Source: an uncultured Christensenella sp.
Lineage (GTDB): Bacteria; Bacillota; Clostridia; Christensenellales; Borkfalkiaceae
Assembly (NCBI GenBank): GCA_910577875.1
Contig: CAJTNY010000016.1
Span: 1-38,322, forward strand
Direction of reading: 5' to 3'
DNA length: 38,322 bases
Position 1 is the stretch's first letter. Each line of letters opens with the position of its first letter. Below the pieces are notes generated by a model. It was not told the origin of the DNA. It was given only the letters and a program-made list of their open reading frames with translations, and searched no databases. The position numbers and the translations under genes were made by a program. Shown here piece after piece: positions 25,028 through 32,321 of this stretch.

Positions 25028-26095
25028 TTAATATAATTTAATTACGCCGTAAAGGTTAAGAAATATAAGACAATAATACACGGCAAGACAACCGAGCATA
25101 ATTATACCCGCTATTCTACCTATGCTTTTTGATTTGCCCCAACACGAAGCAAAAACAAGCGCCGCCGCAATCAGCGCGGCTACGCCGCTCACAAGTCCCT
25201 CGGTCGAGAAATAAAGCCCTTCCGCACCCGAACATAATACACCCAAACCGCCTATAAACAATATATTTGCTATATTGCTTCCGATAATATTGCCCGTAGC
25301 GATACCGACGTCGCCTTTTCTCGCGGCTGAAACAGAAGTTACGAGTTCAGGTAAAGAAGTTCCGAACGCAACTACGGTGAGCGCCACTATTTCGGGAGGT
25401 ATTCCAATTACTTCCTCTGCGATATATTGAGCTGAACTTACTACAAGCTCGGCACCGCCAACAACCATACCTAGCCCGATAACCGTAATTATTACGAGAA
25501 ACCAGACTTTCGACTGCATATTCTCGTAACCTGCTTTTAGTTTGGAATACCACCCCTTAACCTCCGCTGTTAAGCACTCTTCCGTCTGCATAACCGAAAC
25601 AGCAGTCGCCTGTTCAAGACTTACTTTCGACTGTCTTGACGCAAGGACAATGTTATAAGCCATAAAAGCGCAGTAAAGTAGTATTAAAATCAAACCTTCC
25701 CACCATACGAAAGCATTCCCAGTTGCGCCGAAGAGCACAAAAAGTCCGCTTAATAGTAACAAGAAAGGCAAATCTATGAAACGAGTTGTTTTTTCAACAG
25801 GAAGTTTACATATAACTGCGGAAATTCCGAGTATTAAAAATATATTTATTATATTGCTTCCCGTTATGTTTCCGACGATTATTCCGCTTTCGCCCTTGAC
25901 CGCGCTTATTACCGTCACCGCCATTTCGGGCGCGCTCGTACCCAACGCAACTACCGTTACGCCTATTATGAACGCGGATACTTTAAGCTTTTTCGCGATA
26001 CCGGACGCACCGTCGACAAAAAAATCTGCGCCTTTGACAAGCAACACAAAACCTATAAGAAGCAAAAACACATACAATACCGCTTTACCCGCCAT
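25028..26095 (-). CDS. Ca2+/cation antiporter (CaCA family, YrbG-like)
   Basis: A 355-residue sodium/calcium exchanger family protein. It has two homologous halves with the alpha-repeat signatures: VVALGTSAPEMAVT with GNITGSNIINIFLILG, and VVAFGTSLPELVTS with GNIIGSNIANILFIGG. The Glu and Asn residues in these motifs bind the cation. About ten membrane spans are predictable, with a soluble loop near residues 155-190. Family members export Ca2+ in exchange for Na+ or H+. The upstream yybP-ykoY-like riboswitch suggests that Mn2+ is sensed and perhaps exported here. GAGGTG precedes the ATG. Confidence 0.92.
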   Translation of the reverse strand: MAGKAVLYVFLLLIGFVLLVKGADFFVDGASGIAKKLKVSAFIIGVTVVALGTSAPEMAVTVISAVKGESGIIVGNITGSNIINIFLILGISAVICKLPVEKTTRFIDLPFLLLLSGLFVLFGATGNAFVWWEGLILILLYCAFMAYNIVLASRQSKVSLEQATAVSVMQTEECLTAEVKGWYSKLKAGYENMQSKVWFLVIITVIGLGMVVGGAELVVSSAQYIAEEVIGIPPEIVALTVVAFGTSLPELVTSVSAARKGDVGIATGNIIGSNIANILFIGGLGVLCSGAEGLYFSTEGLVSGVAALIAAALVFASCWGKSKSIGRIAGIIMLGCLAVYYCLIFLNLYGVIKLY

Positions 26096-26130
26096 AATTC
26101 ACCTCACATATATATTAGACTGAAAAAACA

Positions 26131-26176
26131 AAAAAAATAAGACTTTTAACTTAAATTTCTTTAAGTTAAAAGTCTT
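26131..26176 (-). terminator. Riboswitch-controlled terminator upstream of antiporter
   Basis: Minus strand perfect 17-bp stem (26139-26155 with 26160-26176) closed by GAAA, followed by ATTTTTTT. Its 5' arm contains CTTTTAAC, which also forms the 3' strand of the aptamer P1 stem, so the two structures exclude each other. Confidence 0.9.
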
Positions 26177-26255
26177 GTTCCTTAAAATAAGGTGCTGCGA
26201 CACGATTTCTACATCGGGGCTTGTTGCCGCAACAAAATAACTACTCCCTTTCAAC
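26165..26255 (-). promoter_or_regulatory. yybP-ykoY-type (Mn2+) riboswitch aptamer
   Basis: On the minus strand GTTGAAAG (26248-26255) pairs with CTTTTAAC (26165-26172) to form P1. Directly inside P1 lie GGAGTAG on the 5' side (26241-26247) and CAAGA on the 3' side (26173-26177). These two loop motifs flush against P1 are the hallmark of the yybP-ykoY manganese riboswitch. Between them are helices GTTG/CAAC, CGAT/ATCG and CCTTA/TAAGG. The 3' P1 strand is part of the terminator, so ligand binding should favour read-through (ON switch). The class was recognised by motif, not by a covariance search. Confidence 0.8.
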
Positions 26256-26262
26256 ACGAAAT

Positions 26263-26291
26263 ATTTTAACACCGAAAAATTATTTCGTCAA
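26263..26291 (-). promoter_or_regulatory. Promoter of antiporter riboswitch transcript
   Basis: Minus strand: -35 TTGACG (26286-26291, inside the nnrD 3' end), 17-base spacer, -10 TAAAAT (26263-26268). The predicted start falls at the first base of the aptamer P1 stem. Confidence 0.75.
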
Positions 26292-27137
26292 CAGTTTGAC
26301 CGCCTTATGTAGATTTTTTAATATATCTTTCGCCGTAGCGCAATAATCTGTCTTTTCTTTTGAAGTAATTTCCGCAGATACGCCCAGAGTATACGCGGAA
26401 CACAAAGCGGATTCAAACGGTTCAAGTCCGCGCGCGGCCGTACCGCAAATATAGCCCGATAACATATCTCCGCTCCCGCCTTTGGCAAGCGCAGTCGTAC
26501 CGCGGGTATTGACTGAGGTTCGTTTACCGTCGGTTATTATACTGTCCGCGCCTTTGAGAAGAAGAATTACTCCGTATTCTTTCGCAAAGGCACATGCCGA
26601 TTCAATCGGTCGTTTTAATATTTCATTTACGTTTATTCCCGTAAGCCTTGAAAATTCTTTAACGTGCGGCGTTAAAAGCACGCGACATTTCCTCACGGCA
26701 TTTAAAAGAGATATTCCGTATTCAGCGATAACGTTAAGTCCGTCCGCATCTATTATCATTGTTCCCGTATATTCGGAAAGCAGTCTTTCTATTAAATTGT
26801 AAAGCTCTTTATTTACTCCCGAACCCATTCCGACAGCTATAGCCTGCGAGTTTAAATCAGGTTCGTCAAGAAAAATTACCTGAGGATATTTTGCAGCAAG
26901 GGCAAGTTTTACGTATTCGCAGGAAGTAAGTTTTACATATCCGCAACCAGACCTTAACGCGGCTTCCGCTGCAAGCGCTGCTGCTCCAATATATTTAACG
27001 CTCCCCGCGACGATATTCGCGGAACCGTACGTTCCCTTATGCGTATTTCTCGCCCGCTCGGGATAAAACGATTTTATGTCGCTTTCATAAACATTATATT
27101 CTTCGGGAAAGACCGACTGTGAAAAATCATTATTCAT
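26280..27137 (-). CDS. nnrD: ADP/ATP-dependent NAD(P)H-hydrate dehydratase
   Basis: A 285-residue carbohydrate-kinase-fold dehydratase (YjeF C-terminal domain, CARKD). It repairs hydrated NADH/NADPH. Motifs are HKGTYGSANIVAGSVKYIGAA near the N-terminus, DADGLNV, LTPHVKEFSRL and NTRGTTALAKGGSGDMLSG with the catalytic Asp. The partner epimerase domain (YjeF N-terminal) is not fused, and no NnrE gene is in the window. Its ATG overlaps the birA stop as ATGA, so the two are translationally coupled. Confidence 0.93.
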   Translation of the reverse strand: MNNDFSQSVFPEEYNVYESDIKSFYPERARNTHKGTYGSANIVAGSVKYIGAAALAAEAALRSGCGYVKLTSCEYVKLALAAKYPQVIFLDEPDLNSQAIAVGMGSGVNKELYNLIERLLSEYTGTMIIDADGLNVIAEYGISLLNAVRKCRVLLTPHVKEFSRLTGINVNEILKRPIESACAFAKEYGVILLLKGADSIITDGKRTSVNTRGTTALAKGGSGDMLSGYICGTAARGLEPFESALCSAYTLGVSAEITSKEKTDYCATAKDILKNLHKAVKLLTK

Positions 27138-27814
27138 TTAAGTCTTAACGAGACCTCCGCCGAATTGATTTTATTTACGCTTCCCGCAATCACGCAAAGA
27201 AGTCCGCCGTCGTAATCTACGTCGACGGCAATCGCGGTTAATTCGCCCCGTTCTGTCTTAACCGTCACTTCTTTGCCGAACCAATTTATGAAATTCTTAT
27301 AGTCTTTTATCGTATAATCTTTTTGCAGATTTTTAACAAGTTCGCTCCGTACGGCTTTAATATCAACAGGCTTACCAAGTTCTGCGGAAAGACTCGTGGC
27401 AATGTTTTTCAACTCGTACGGCAGTTTATTATTTACGTTTATACCCATACCCACTATCGAACGGCTGATATAACTGCCCGAAAAAGTGTTTTCGATTAGC
27501 GTTCCGCAAATCTTTTTTCCGTTTACCAGGACGTCGTTTGCCCAGCGGATAACGGGTTTCAAGCCGAAGCTTTGAACAGTTCTGCAAACGGCGACGCAAG
27601 CGTTTACCATAATTTTAAACGCATTGCAAGAGAGAAAGTTATCGTAATGCCTCATAACCGAAAGATACAGTCCACCTTCGTCAGACACATAGCTTCTGCC
27701 TTTCGTTCCCTTTCCGGAAGTCTGGCTGACTGCGGCAACAATCAAGTTTTCTTTTCCGCGTCTTTTGCAGTATTCGTTAGTGGAATCGATTTCACCGAGT
27801 TCAATAATCTTCAT
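27134..27814 (-). CDS. birA: Biotin-[acetyl-CoA-carboxylase] ligase, no repressor domain
   Basis: A 226-residue biotin protein ligase from the ATG at 27814, preceded by AAAGG. Motifs are ELGEIDSTNEYCK, SGKGTKGRSYVSDEGGLYLS (biotinyl-AMP loop), IRWANDVLVNGKKICGTL and GMGINVNN. It attaches biotin to carboxylase carrier proteins. The N-terminal winged-helix repressor domain of E. coli-type BirA is missing, so this is a group I ligase without direct DNA binding. A longer frame reaching 28093 lies inside recX and is rejected. It overlaps recX by 14 bases. Confidence 0.94.
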   Translation of the reverse strand: MKIIELGEIDSTNEYCKRRGKENLIVAAVSQTSGKGTKGRSYVSDEGGLYLSVMRHYDNFLSCNAFKIMVNACVAVCRTVQSFGLKPVIRWANDVLVNGKKICGTLIENTFSGSYISRSIVGMGINVNNKLPYELKNIATSLSAELGKPVDIKAVRSELVKNLQKDYTIKDYKNFINWFGKEVTVKTERGELTAIAVDVDYDGGLLCVIAGSVNKINSAEVSLRLK

Positions 27815-28412
27815 AGGAAAACCTTTCCAAAGCGGTCTTGACAGTATCGTAGCCGTAGCCTTTCGAAAGCAGATATTTAAAACCTTTATACAAAGTATTT
27901 TTATCGCACGCTTTTCCGCGGAGATATTTTTCCAAAACGGCTGCGGCGGCATCGCAGTCTTCTTCCGTTTCGTCCAATGCTGTCTGAACCGCTTTCTTAT
28001 CGGCGCCGCGTTTGAGCAAATCAGCTTCGAGCGCGCGTTTGCCCTTTCCCTTAACGCTTTGAACATACGCGCGGCAATACGCATAATCGTCAACGAGTTT
28101 GTAATATTCGAGTCGTTCGATAACGTAATTTATCACAGCTTCTGTATAGCCTTTTTTAGATAGAAAATCGCTTATCTGTTTCCGCGTTTTCATAGACGCC
28201 GAAAGATGAGTCATAGCCTTATCCATTGCCTGACTTTTTTCGGTTTCAAGCTGAATTTCGTCAAGACGTTCTTTTTCGATGTGCATACCCGCTTTCAAAT
28301 GGTATTTTACCGCAACTTCGAGTTTTATTCCGCAATAAAATCTGCCGTCGACATACACGTTGCATCTTGTTTTGTCCTTGATTTGAGGTTCTATCGAGGT
28401 TATCTCCGCCAT
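27801..28412 (-). CDS. recX: Regulatory protein RecX
   Basis: A 203-residue RecX, a modulator that binds and inhibits RecA filaments. Helical repeats are seen (MKTRKQISDFLSKKGYTEAV, YYKLVDDYAYCRAYV, GKGKRALEADLLKRGADKKAV). recA is not adjacent. No Shine-Dalgarno precedes the ATG. Instead a strong promoter has its -10 exactly six bases upstream, so the mRNA is probably leaderless. It begins the recX-birA-nnrD operon and is divergent from ilvE. Confidence 0.92.
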   Translation of the reverse strand: MAEITSIEPQIKDKTRCNVYVDGRFYCGIKLEVAVKYHLKAGMHIEKERLDEIQLETEKSQAMDKAMTHLSASMKTRKQISDFLSKKGYTEAVINYVIERLEYYKLVDDYAYCRAYVQSVKGKGKRALEADLLKRGADKKAVQTALDETEEDCDAAAAVLEKYLRGKACDKNTLYKGFKYLLSKGYGYDTVKTALERFSYEDY

Positions 28413-28418
28413 AAGGTT

Positions 28419-28447
28419 ATTTTACCACTCAAACAACTTTTTGTCAA
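28419..28447 (-). promoter_or_regulatory. recX promoter, leaderless geometry
   Basis: Minus strand: -35 TTGACA (28442-28447), 17-base spacer, -10 TAAAAT (28419-28424), then AACCTT and the recX ATG. Confidence 0.7.
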
Positions 28448-28456
28448 CCCGAGCAT

Positions 28457-28486
28457 TTGACAACAGCTCATTCGGAGTTGTATAAT
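28457..28486 (+). promoter_or_regulatory. ilvE promoter
   Basis: Plus strand: -35 TTGACA (28457-28462), 18-base spacer, -10 TATAAT (28481-28486), both perfect. The leader is very short, ~11 bases, but holds TGAGG ahead of the ATG. Confidence 0.85.
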
Positions 28487-28503
28487 TAATTGAGGTTTTA
28501 ATT

Positions 28504-29514
28504 ATGGATTGGGAAAATTTAGGTTTCGGTTATATAAAAACGCCTTACCGTTATGTATCCGAATACAAAGACGGCTTATGGAACGGCGGAATTCTTACAG
28601 ATGACGACAAAGTCGTAATAAGCGAATGCGCAGGAGTATTGCAATACGCACAGACGATTTTCGAAGGTCTTAAAGCTTATACGACGCAGGACGGAAGAAT
28701 CGTTACGTTCCGCCCCGACTTGAACGCCGAAAGAATGATTGATTCAGCGAGAAGGCTCGAAATCCCCGAATTTCCGAAAGAAAGATTTCTAGACGCTGTT
28801 GACAAAGTGGTTAAAGCAAATAAGAGTTTTGTCCCGCCATACGGTAGCGGAGCGTCTTTATATTTAAGACCATTTATTTTCGGCTCTTCCGCCGTATTAG
28901 GCGTCAAGCCCGCAAAAGAATATCAATTCAGAATTTTCGCAACGCCCGTAGGGCCTTACTTTAAAGGCGGAATAAAACCTTTAACTTTACGCGTAAGCGA
29001 TTTTGACCGAGCGGCACCTCACGGTACGGGACACATTAAAGCAGGTCTAAACTATGCAATGAGCCTGCACGCAATAGCCGACGCACACGAATACGGTTTC
29101 GACGAAAATCTTTATCCTGACCCGGCAACGAGAACTTATGTCGAAGAAACAGGCGGCGCGAACTTTATTTTCGTGACAAAAGACGATAAAATCGTCACGC
29201 CGAAATCAGACAGCATTCTCCCCTCGGTAACACGGCGTTCTCTTTGTTATGTTGCCGAAAAATATTTAGGGCTTAAGGTTGAACACAGACCCATAAAACT
29301 TTCAGAAATCGAGAACTTTGCGGAGTGCGGTCTTTGCGGGACAGCCGCAATAATTTCGCCTGTCGGAAAAATCAACGACCACGGCAAAGAAATTTTATTC
29401 CCTTCGGGAATGAACGAAATGGGCAAAATCACCAAAAAACTTTACGAAACTTTGACCGGAATACAAACAGGCAAAATACAAGCTCCCAAAGGCTGGATAA
29501 GAGAAATCTTCTGA
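28504..29514 (+). CDS. ilvE: Branched-chain amino acid aminotransferase
   Basis: A 336-residue class IV (fold type IV) PLP aminotransferase. HIKAGLNYA carries the Schiff-base lysine (Lys179), and EETGGANFIFV and SILPSVTRRS are further family motifs. It interconverts Leu, Ile and Val with their 2-oxo acids using glutamate. It is the only plus-strand protein gene, monocistronic, between its own consensus promoter and a strong terminator. No other ilv or leu genes are nearby. Confidence 0.95.
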   Translation: MDWENLGFGYIKTPYRYVSEYKDGLWNGGILTDDDKVVISECAGVLQYAQTIFEGLKAYTTQDGRIVTFRPDLNAERMIDSARRLEIPEFPKERFLDAVDKVVKANKSFVPPYGSGASLYLRPFIFGSSAVLGVKPAKEYQFRIFATPVGPYFKGGIKPLTLRVSDFDRAAPHGTGHIKAGLNYAMSLHAIADAHEYGFDENLYPDPATRTYVEETGGANFIFVTKDDKIVTPKSDSILPSVTRRSLCYVAEKYLGLKVEHRPIKLSEIENFAECGLCGTAAIISPVGKINDHGKEILFPSGMNEMGKITKKLYETLTGIQTGKIQAPKGWIREIF

Positions 29515-29525
29515 CATTATTTTTT

Positions 29526-29553
29526 AAGCGCACGGCGAACGCCGTGCGCTTTT
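29526..29553 (+). terminator. ilvE terminator
   Basis: An 11-bp perfect stem, AAGCGCACGGC with GCCGTGCGCTT, GAAC loop, followed by TTC. It also separates ilvE from the convergent YigZ-family gene. Confidence 0.85.
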
Positions 29554-29638
29554 CTTATATATTCACTTGTTTTTACGCTTTTATATCTGACATAGTACTA
29601 TATTTACCGCTTAAAACCGCAGAAATCAGTACTTTTAC

Positions 29639-30262
29639 TCATATTTTAAAAGGATAGTAATATTCTTTTAATTTTTTTATTTCTACTTTACCGTTCAATC
29701 TATTCAATAACTCTGAATTAAATTTATTTTCCGTTTCCTTTTTTACGGCGATAATATAGTTTACTTCGTTAAGATATTCGACGGCTTTGACTTCCGCTCC
29801 GCACTCGCCGAAAAATCTCGCCGCAGTTTCTGCGCCCGAATATCCGACGGTATATCTGCTTTCGGCGCATATCTGATACAGAACTTTTTGCGCCGCGTCG
29901 AGGTTTTCGGAAACACTGCCCGAATAAGCGCGTACAAGTCCTCCTGCCCCGAGTTTTATTCCTCCGAAATATCTTGTTACAACCACCGCGGTTTGGAAAA
30001 GTTTTTTGTTTTTTATGACTTCGAGCATCGGCATACCGGCAGTTCCCTGAGGTTCTCCGTCGTCCGAAAAGCGAAGAAAGTTCCCTATGTCATCTGAGAT
30101 ATAAGCGTAACAGTTATGAGTCGCGTCACGGTATTGAGACGATATTTCCGAAATGAAGTTCTTCGCCTCTTCTTCGCTCTCCACGTGTCTTGAAGTTGTA
30201 ATAAAGCGCGATTTTTCAATCGTCTTTTGCGTGACGGTTTGTCCGCTTATCGAAAGATACAT
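29639..30262 (-). CDS. YigZ/IMPACT (UPF0029) family protein
   Basis: A 207-residue member of the YigZ/IMPACT family. The N-terminal domain shows KSRFITTSRHVESEEEA, DATHNCYAYI, FSDDGEPQGTAGMPML and VVVTRYFGGIKLGAGGLVRAY, which are diagnostic. A smaller C-terminal domain follows. The eukaryotic homologue affects translational control; the bacterial function is not established. Its ATG overlaps the tyrS stop by one base (TAATG), so the two are coupled. Confidence 0.93.
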   Translation of the reverse strand: MYLSISGQTVTQKTIEKSRFITTSRHVESEEEAKNFISEISSQYRDATHNCYAYISDDIGNFLRFSDDGEPQGTAGMPMLEVIKNKKLFQTAVVVTRYFGGIKLGAGGLVRAYSGSVSENLDAAQKVLYQICAESRYTVGYSGAETAARFFGECGAEVKAVEYLNEVNYIIAVKKETENKFNSELLNRLNGKVEIKKLKEYYYPFKI

Positions 30263-31446
30263 TATTTTAAATTAATTTTTACGTGAACTTTTTTACCTTT
30301 ATGAATTACGTCACCGTCGCTTATGAGCGTATTTATATTCGTAATTTTATCCTCGTTGACAGAAACCCCGCCCTGTTGAATAAGCCGCCTGGCTTCTCCG
30401 TTTGATGCACATATTCCTGTACCGACAAGCACGTTTATTATCGTCGGATTTTCAATGCTTAAATCTTTCTCGGGAAGATTACCTCCGCCGCCGAAAGCAG
30501 CTTTCGCCTGACTTTGTGCAATTTGCGCTTTTTGCTCTCCGTGAACAAGTTTGGTAAGCTCAAACGCCAATATTTCTTTCTTTTCGTTAATGCGCGAGTC
30601 TTCCCACTTTTCCATTTCGTCAATCGTCTGCATCGGTATGAACGTGAGCATTTTAATACATTTCATTACGTCCGCATCGTCCACATTGCGCCAGTACTGA
30701 TAAAAATCATACGGACTCGTCTTGTTTTCGTCTAGCCAAACCGCTCCTTTTGCGGTTTTCCCCATCTTTTTGCCTTCACTGTTTAAAAGCAAAGTTATAG
30801 TCATTGCGTAAGCGTCTTTACCCGATTTTTTACGGATAAGCTCTGTACCCGCGAGCATATTGCTCCACTGGTCGTCGCCGCCGAACTGCATATTACAGCC
30901 GTATTTTTCGCTGAGATGCCAGAAATCGTACGCCTGCATAATCATATAGTTAAATTCAAGAAAGCTTAACCCTTTCTCCATACGCTGTTTGTAACATTCG
31001 GCGCGGAGCATATTGTTCACTGTAAAACAAGCTCCGACATCGCGCAAAAGCTCTACATACTTTAAATTCAAAAGCCAGTCTGCATTATTGACTATAATTG
31101 CATTATCATCGCCGAATTCTATAAAACGCTCCATTTGCCTTTTAAAACAATCGCAATTATGCTGAATATCCTGCGTCGTGAGCATAGAGCGCATATCCGT
31201 TCTGCCTGAGGGATCGCCGATATGCCCTGTTCCGCCGCCGAGCAAAACTACCGGTTTATTTCCCGCCATCTGCAACCTTTTCATAAGACAAAGAGCCATA
31301 AAATGTCCGACATGAAGACTGTCCGCTGTCGGATCAAAACCTATATAAAATCTTGCTCCACCGTTGTTTATAAGCTGTTTTATTTCTTCTTCGTCGGTAA
31401 CCTGCGCTATCAGCCCGCGTAGTTTAAGTTCTTCGTAAATTTTCAT
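30262..31446 (-). CDS. tyrS: Tyrosyl-tRNA synthetase
   Basis: A 394-residue class I TyrRS. IGFDPTADSLHVGHFMALC contains the HIGH-type motif (HVGH), and GKKMGKTAKGAVWLD is the KMSKS-type loop. The C-terminal S4 domain (ASNGEARRLIQQGGVSVNE) binds tRNA. The ATG at 31446 is chosen because AAGGAG is five bases upstream; a longer frame has no support. No T-box precedes it, since only 56 bases separate it from sigK, although tyrS in many Bacillota has one. Confidence 0.97.
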   Translation of the reverse strand: MKIYEELKLRGLIAQVTDEEEIKQLINNGGARFYIGFDPTADSLHVGHFMALCLMKRLQMAGNKPVVLLGGGTGHIGDPSGRTDMRSMLTTQDIQHNCDCFKRQMERFIEFGDDNAIIVNNADWLLNLKYVELLRDVGACFTVNNMLRAECYKQRMEKGLSFLEFNYMIMQAYDFWHLSEKYGCNMQFGGDDQWSNMLAGTELIRKKSGKDAYAMTITLLLNSEGKKMGKTAKGAVWLDENKTSPYDFYQYWRNVDDADVMKCIKMLTFIPMQTIDEMEKWEDSRINEKKEILAFELTKLVHGEQKAQIAQSQAKAAFGGGGNLPEKDLSIENPTIINVLVGTGICASNGEARRLIQQGGVSVNEDKITNINTLISDGDVIHKGKKVHVKINLK

Positions 31447-31464
31447 AAAAACTCCTTTTGTATG

Positions 31465-31493
31465 ATTATACCAACAGCACAAAAATTTTGCAA
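31465..31493 (-). promoter_or_regulatory. tyrS promoter
   Basis: Minus strand: -35 TTGCAA (31488-31493), 17-base spacer, -10 TATAAT (31465-31470), in the 56-base gap after sigK. Confidence 0.75.
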
Positions 31494-31502
31494 TTAAAAA
31501 AG

Positions 31503-32207
31503 CTAATCAGTAAAAAAATCCTCCTTGTTCAGATATTCACGCGCTTTTTCTATCGCACGTTTTTCTATGCGGGAGATATACGAACGTGAAATACCGAGTT
31601 TTTTAGCTACCTCTCTTTGCGGCATAGCCGTTTCGTCCTCTAATCCGTATCTCAGCGAAAGTATTACGAATTCACGCTCGGACAAAAATTTTTTCAGATG
31701 CGCGACAAATTTTTCGCGCTGAATACTCTTTTCAACCTGCGCAAACACACTGTCCTCTTTTTCCGCAAGAAGGTCTATAAGCGTAAGCTCGTTGCCGTCT
31801 TTATCTACTCCGACAGGGTCGGATAACGACACGTTGTTTTTATGTTTTTTACCAGCGCGCAACAGCATTAAAATTTCATTTTCAATACATCGCGCCGTAT
31901 ACGTTGCAAGCTGGGTTCCTTTTCCATCCTGATACGTATTTATCGCTTTAATAAGCCCTATGGAACCTACGGAAATCAAATCATCGGTTTCAGCCGAACC
32001 CGTGTATTTTTTTACTATGTGTGCGACGAGACGCATATTGTGTTTAATTAAAATATTTTTCGCTTCAACGTCGCCTGCACGCGCAAGAGCGAGATATTTA
32101 CTCTCTTCATCGGGTGACAGAGGCTTCGGAAAAGTTCCGCCACCCTTAACCATACCCGTAAAAAAGAAAATTTTGCCGAACAGCAAACTCAAAAAATCAA
32201 AAAACAT
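31503..32207 (-). CDS. sigK: RNA polymerase sporulation sigma factor SigK
   Basis: A 234-residue sigma-70 family factor closely matching Bacillus sigma-K along its whole length. Region 2 includes NILIKHNMRLVAHIVKKY, DDLISVGSIGLIKAI and ATYTARCIENEILM. Region 4 ends with REVAKKLGISRSYISRIEKRA. The first ~20 residues are hydrophobic (MFFDFLSLLFGKIFFFTG), in the position of the membrane-held pro-sequence removed by SpoIVFB. The gene is intact, with no skin element interrupting it. It directs late mother-cell gene expression. The promoter upstream looks sigma-E dependent. AAGGAG is 12 bases before the ATG, a long spacing. Confidence 0.95.
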   Translation of the reverse strand: MFFDFLSLLFGKIFFFTGMVKGGGTFPKPLSPDEESKYLALARAGDVEAKNILIKHNMRLVAHIVKKYTGSAETDDLISVGSIGLIKAINTYQDGKGTQLATYTARCIENEILMLLRAGKKHKNNVSLSDPVGVDKDGNELTLIDLLAEKEDSVFAQVEKSIQREKFVAHLKKFLSEREFVILSLRYGLEDETAMPQREVAKKLGISRSYISRIEKRAIEKAREYLNKEDFFTD

Positions 32208-32232
32208 ACGTTAACGTTACTCCTTTTAAAGT

Positions 32233-32262
32233 AATGTATGTTTTCGACAGTTTGTACTATTC
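32233..32262 (-). promoter_or_regulatory. Sigma-E-like promoter of sigK
   Basis: Minus strand: GAATAGT (32256-32262), 15-base spacer, CATACATT (32233-32240). The second element fits the sigma-E -10 consensus (CATACAnT) exactly, and the first is close to its -35 (G/T-A/C-ATATT). In Bacillus sigK is transcribed by sigma-E RNA polymerase with SpoIIID. Confidence 0.65.
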
Positions 32263-32321
32263 GACAATTTTTTCTTTATTTTTTATTAAATTTTTCGGTT
32301 TTTCCATCAGAATAACGTTAA

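Noticed and set aside
27815..28093. Long N-terminal extension of BirA
   Set aside because: The extra residues are basic and low in information, lie inside recX in another frame, and the ATG at 27814 has a ribosome binding site and the family start. It is not a hidden repressor domain.
31447..31502. T-box upstream of tyrS
   Set aside because: Only 56 bases are available, holding a promoter and ribosome binding site; no T-box core sequence is present.
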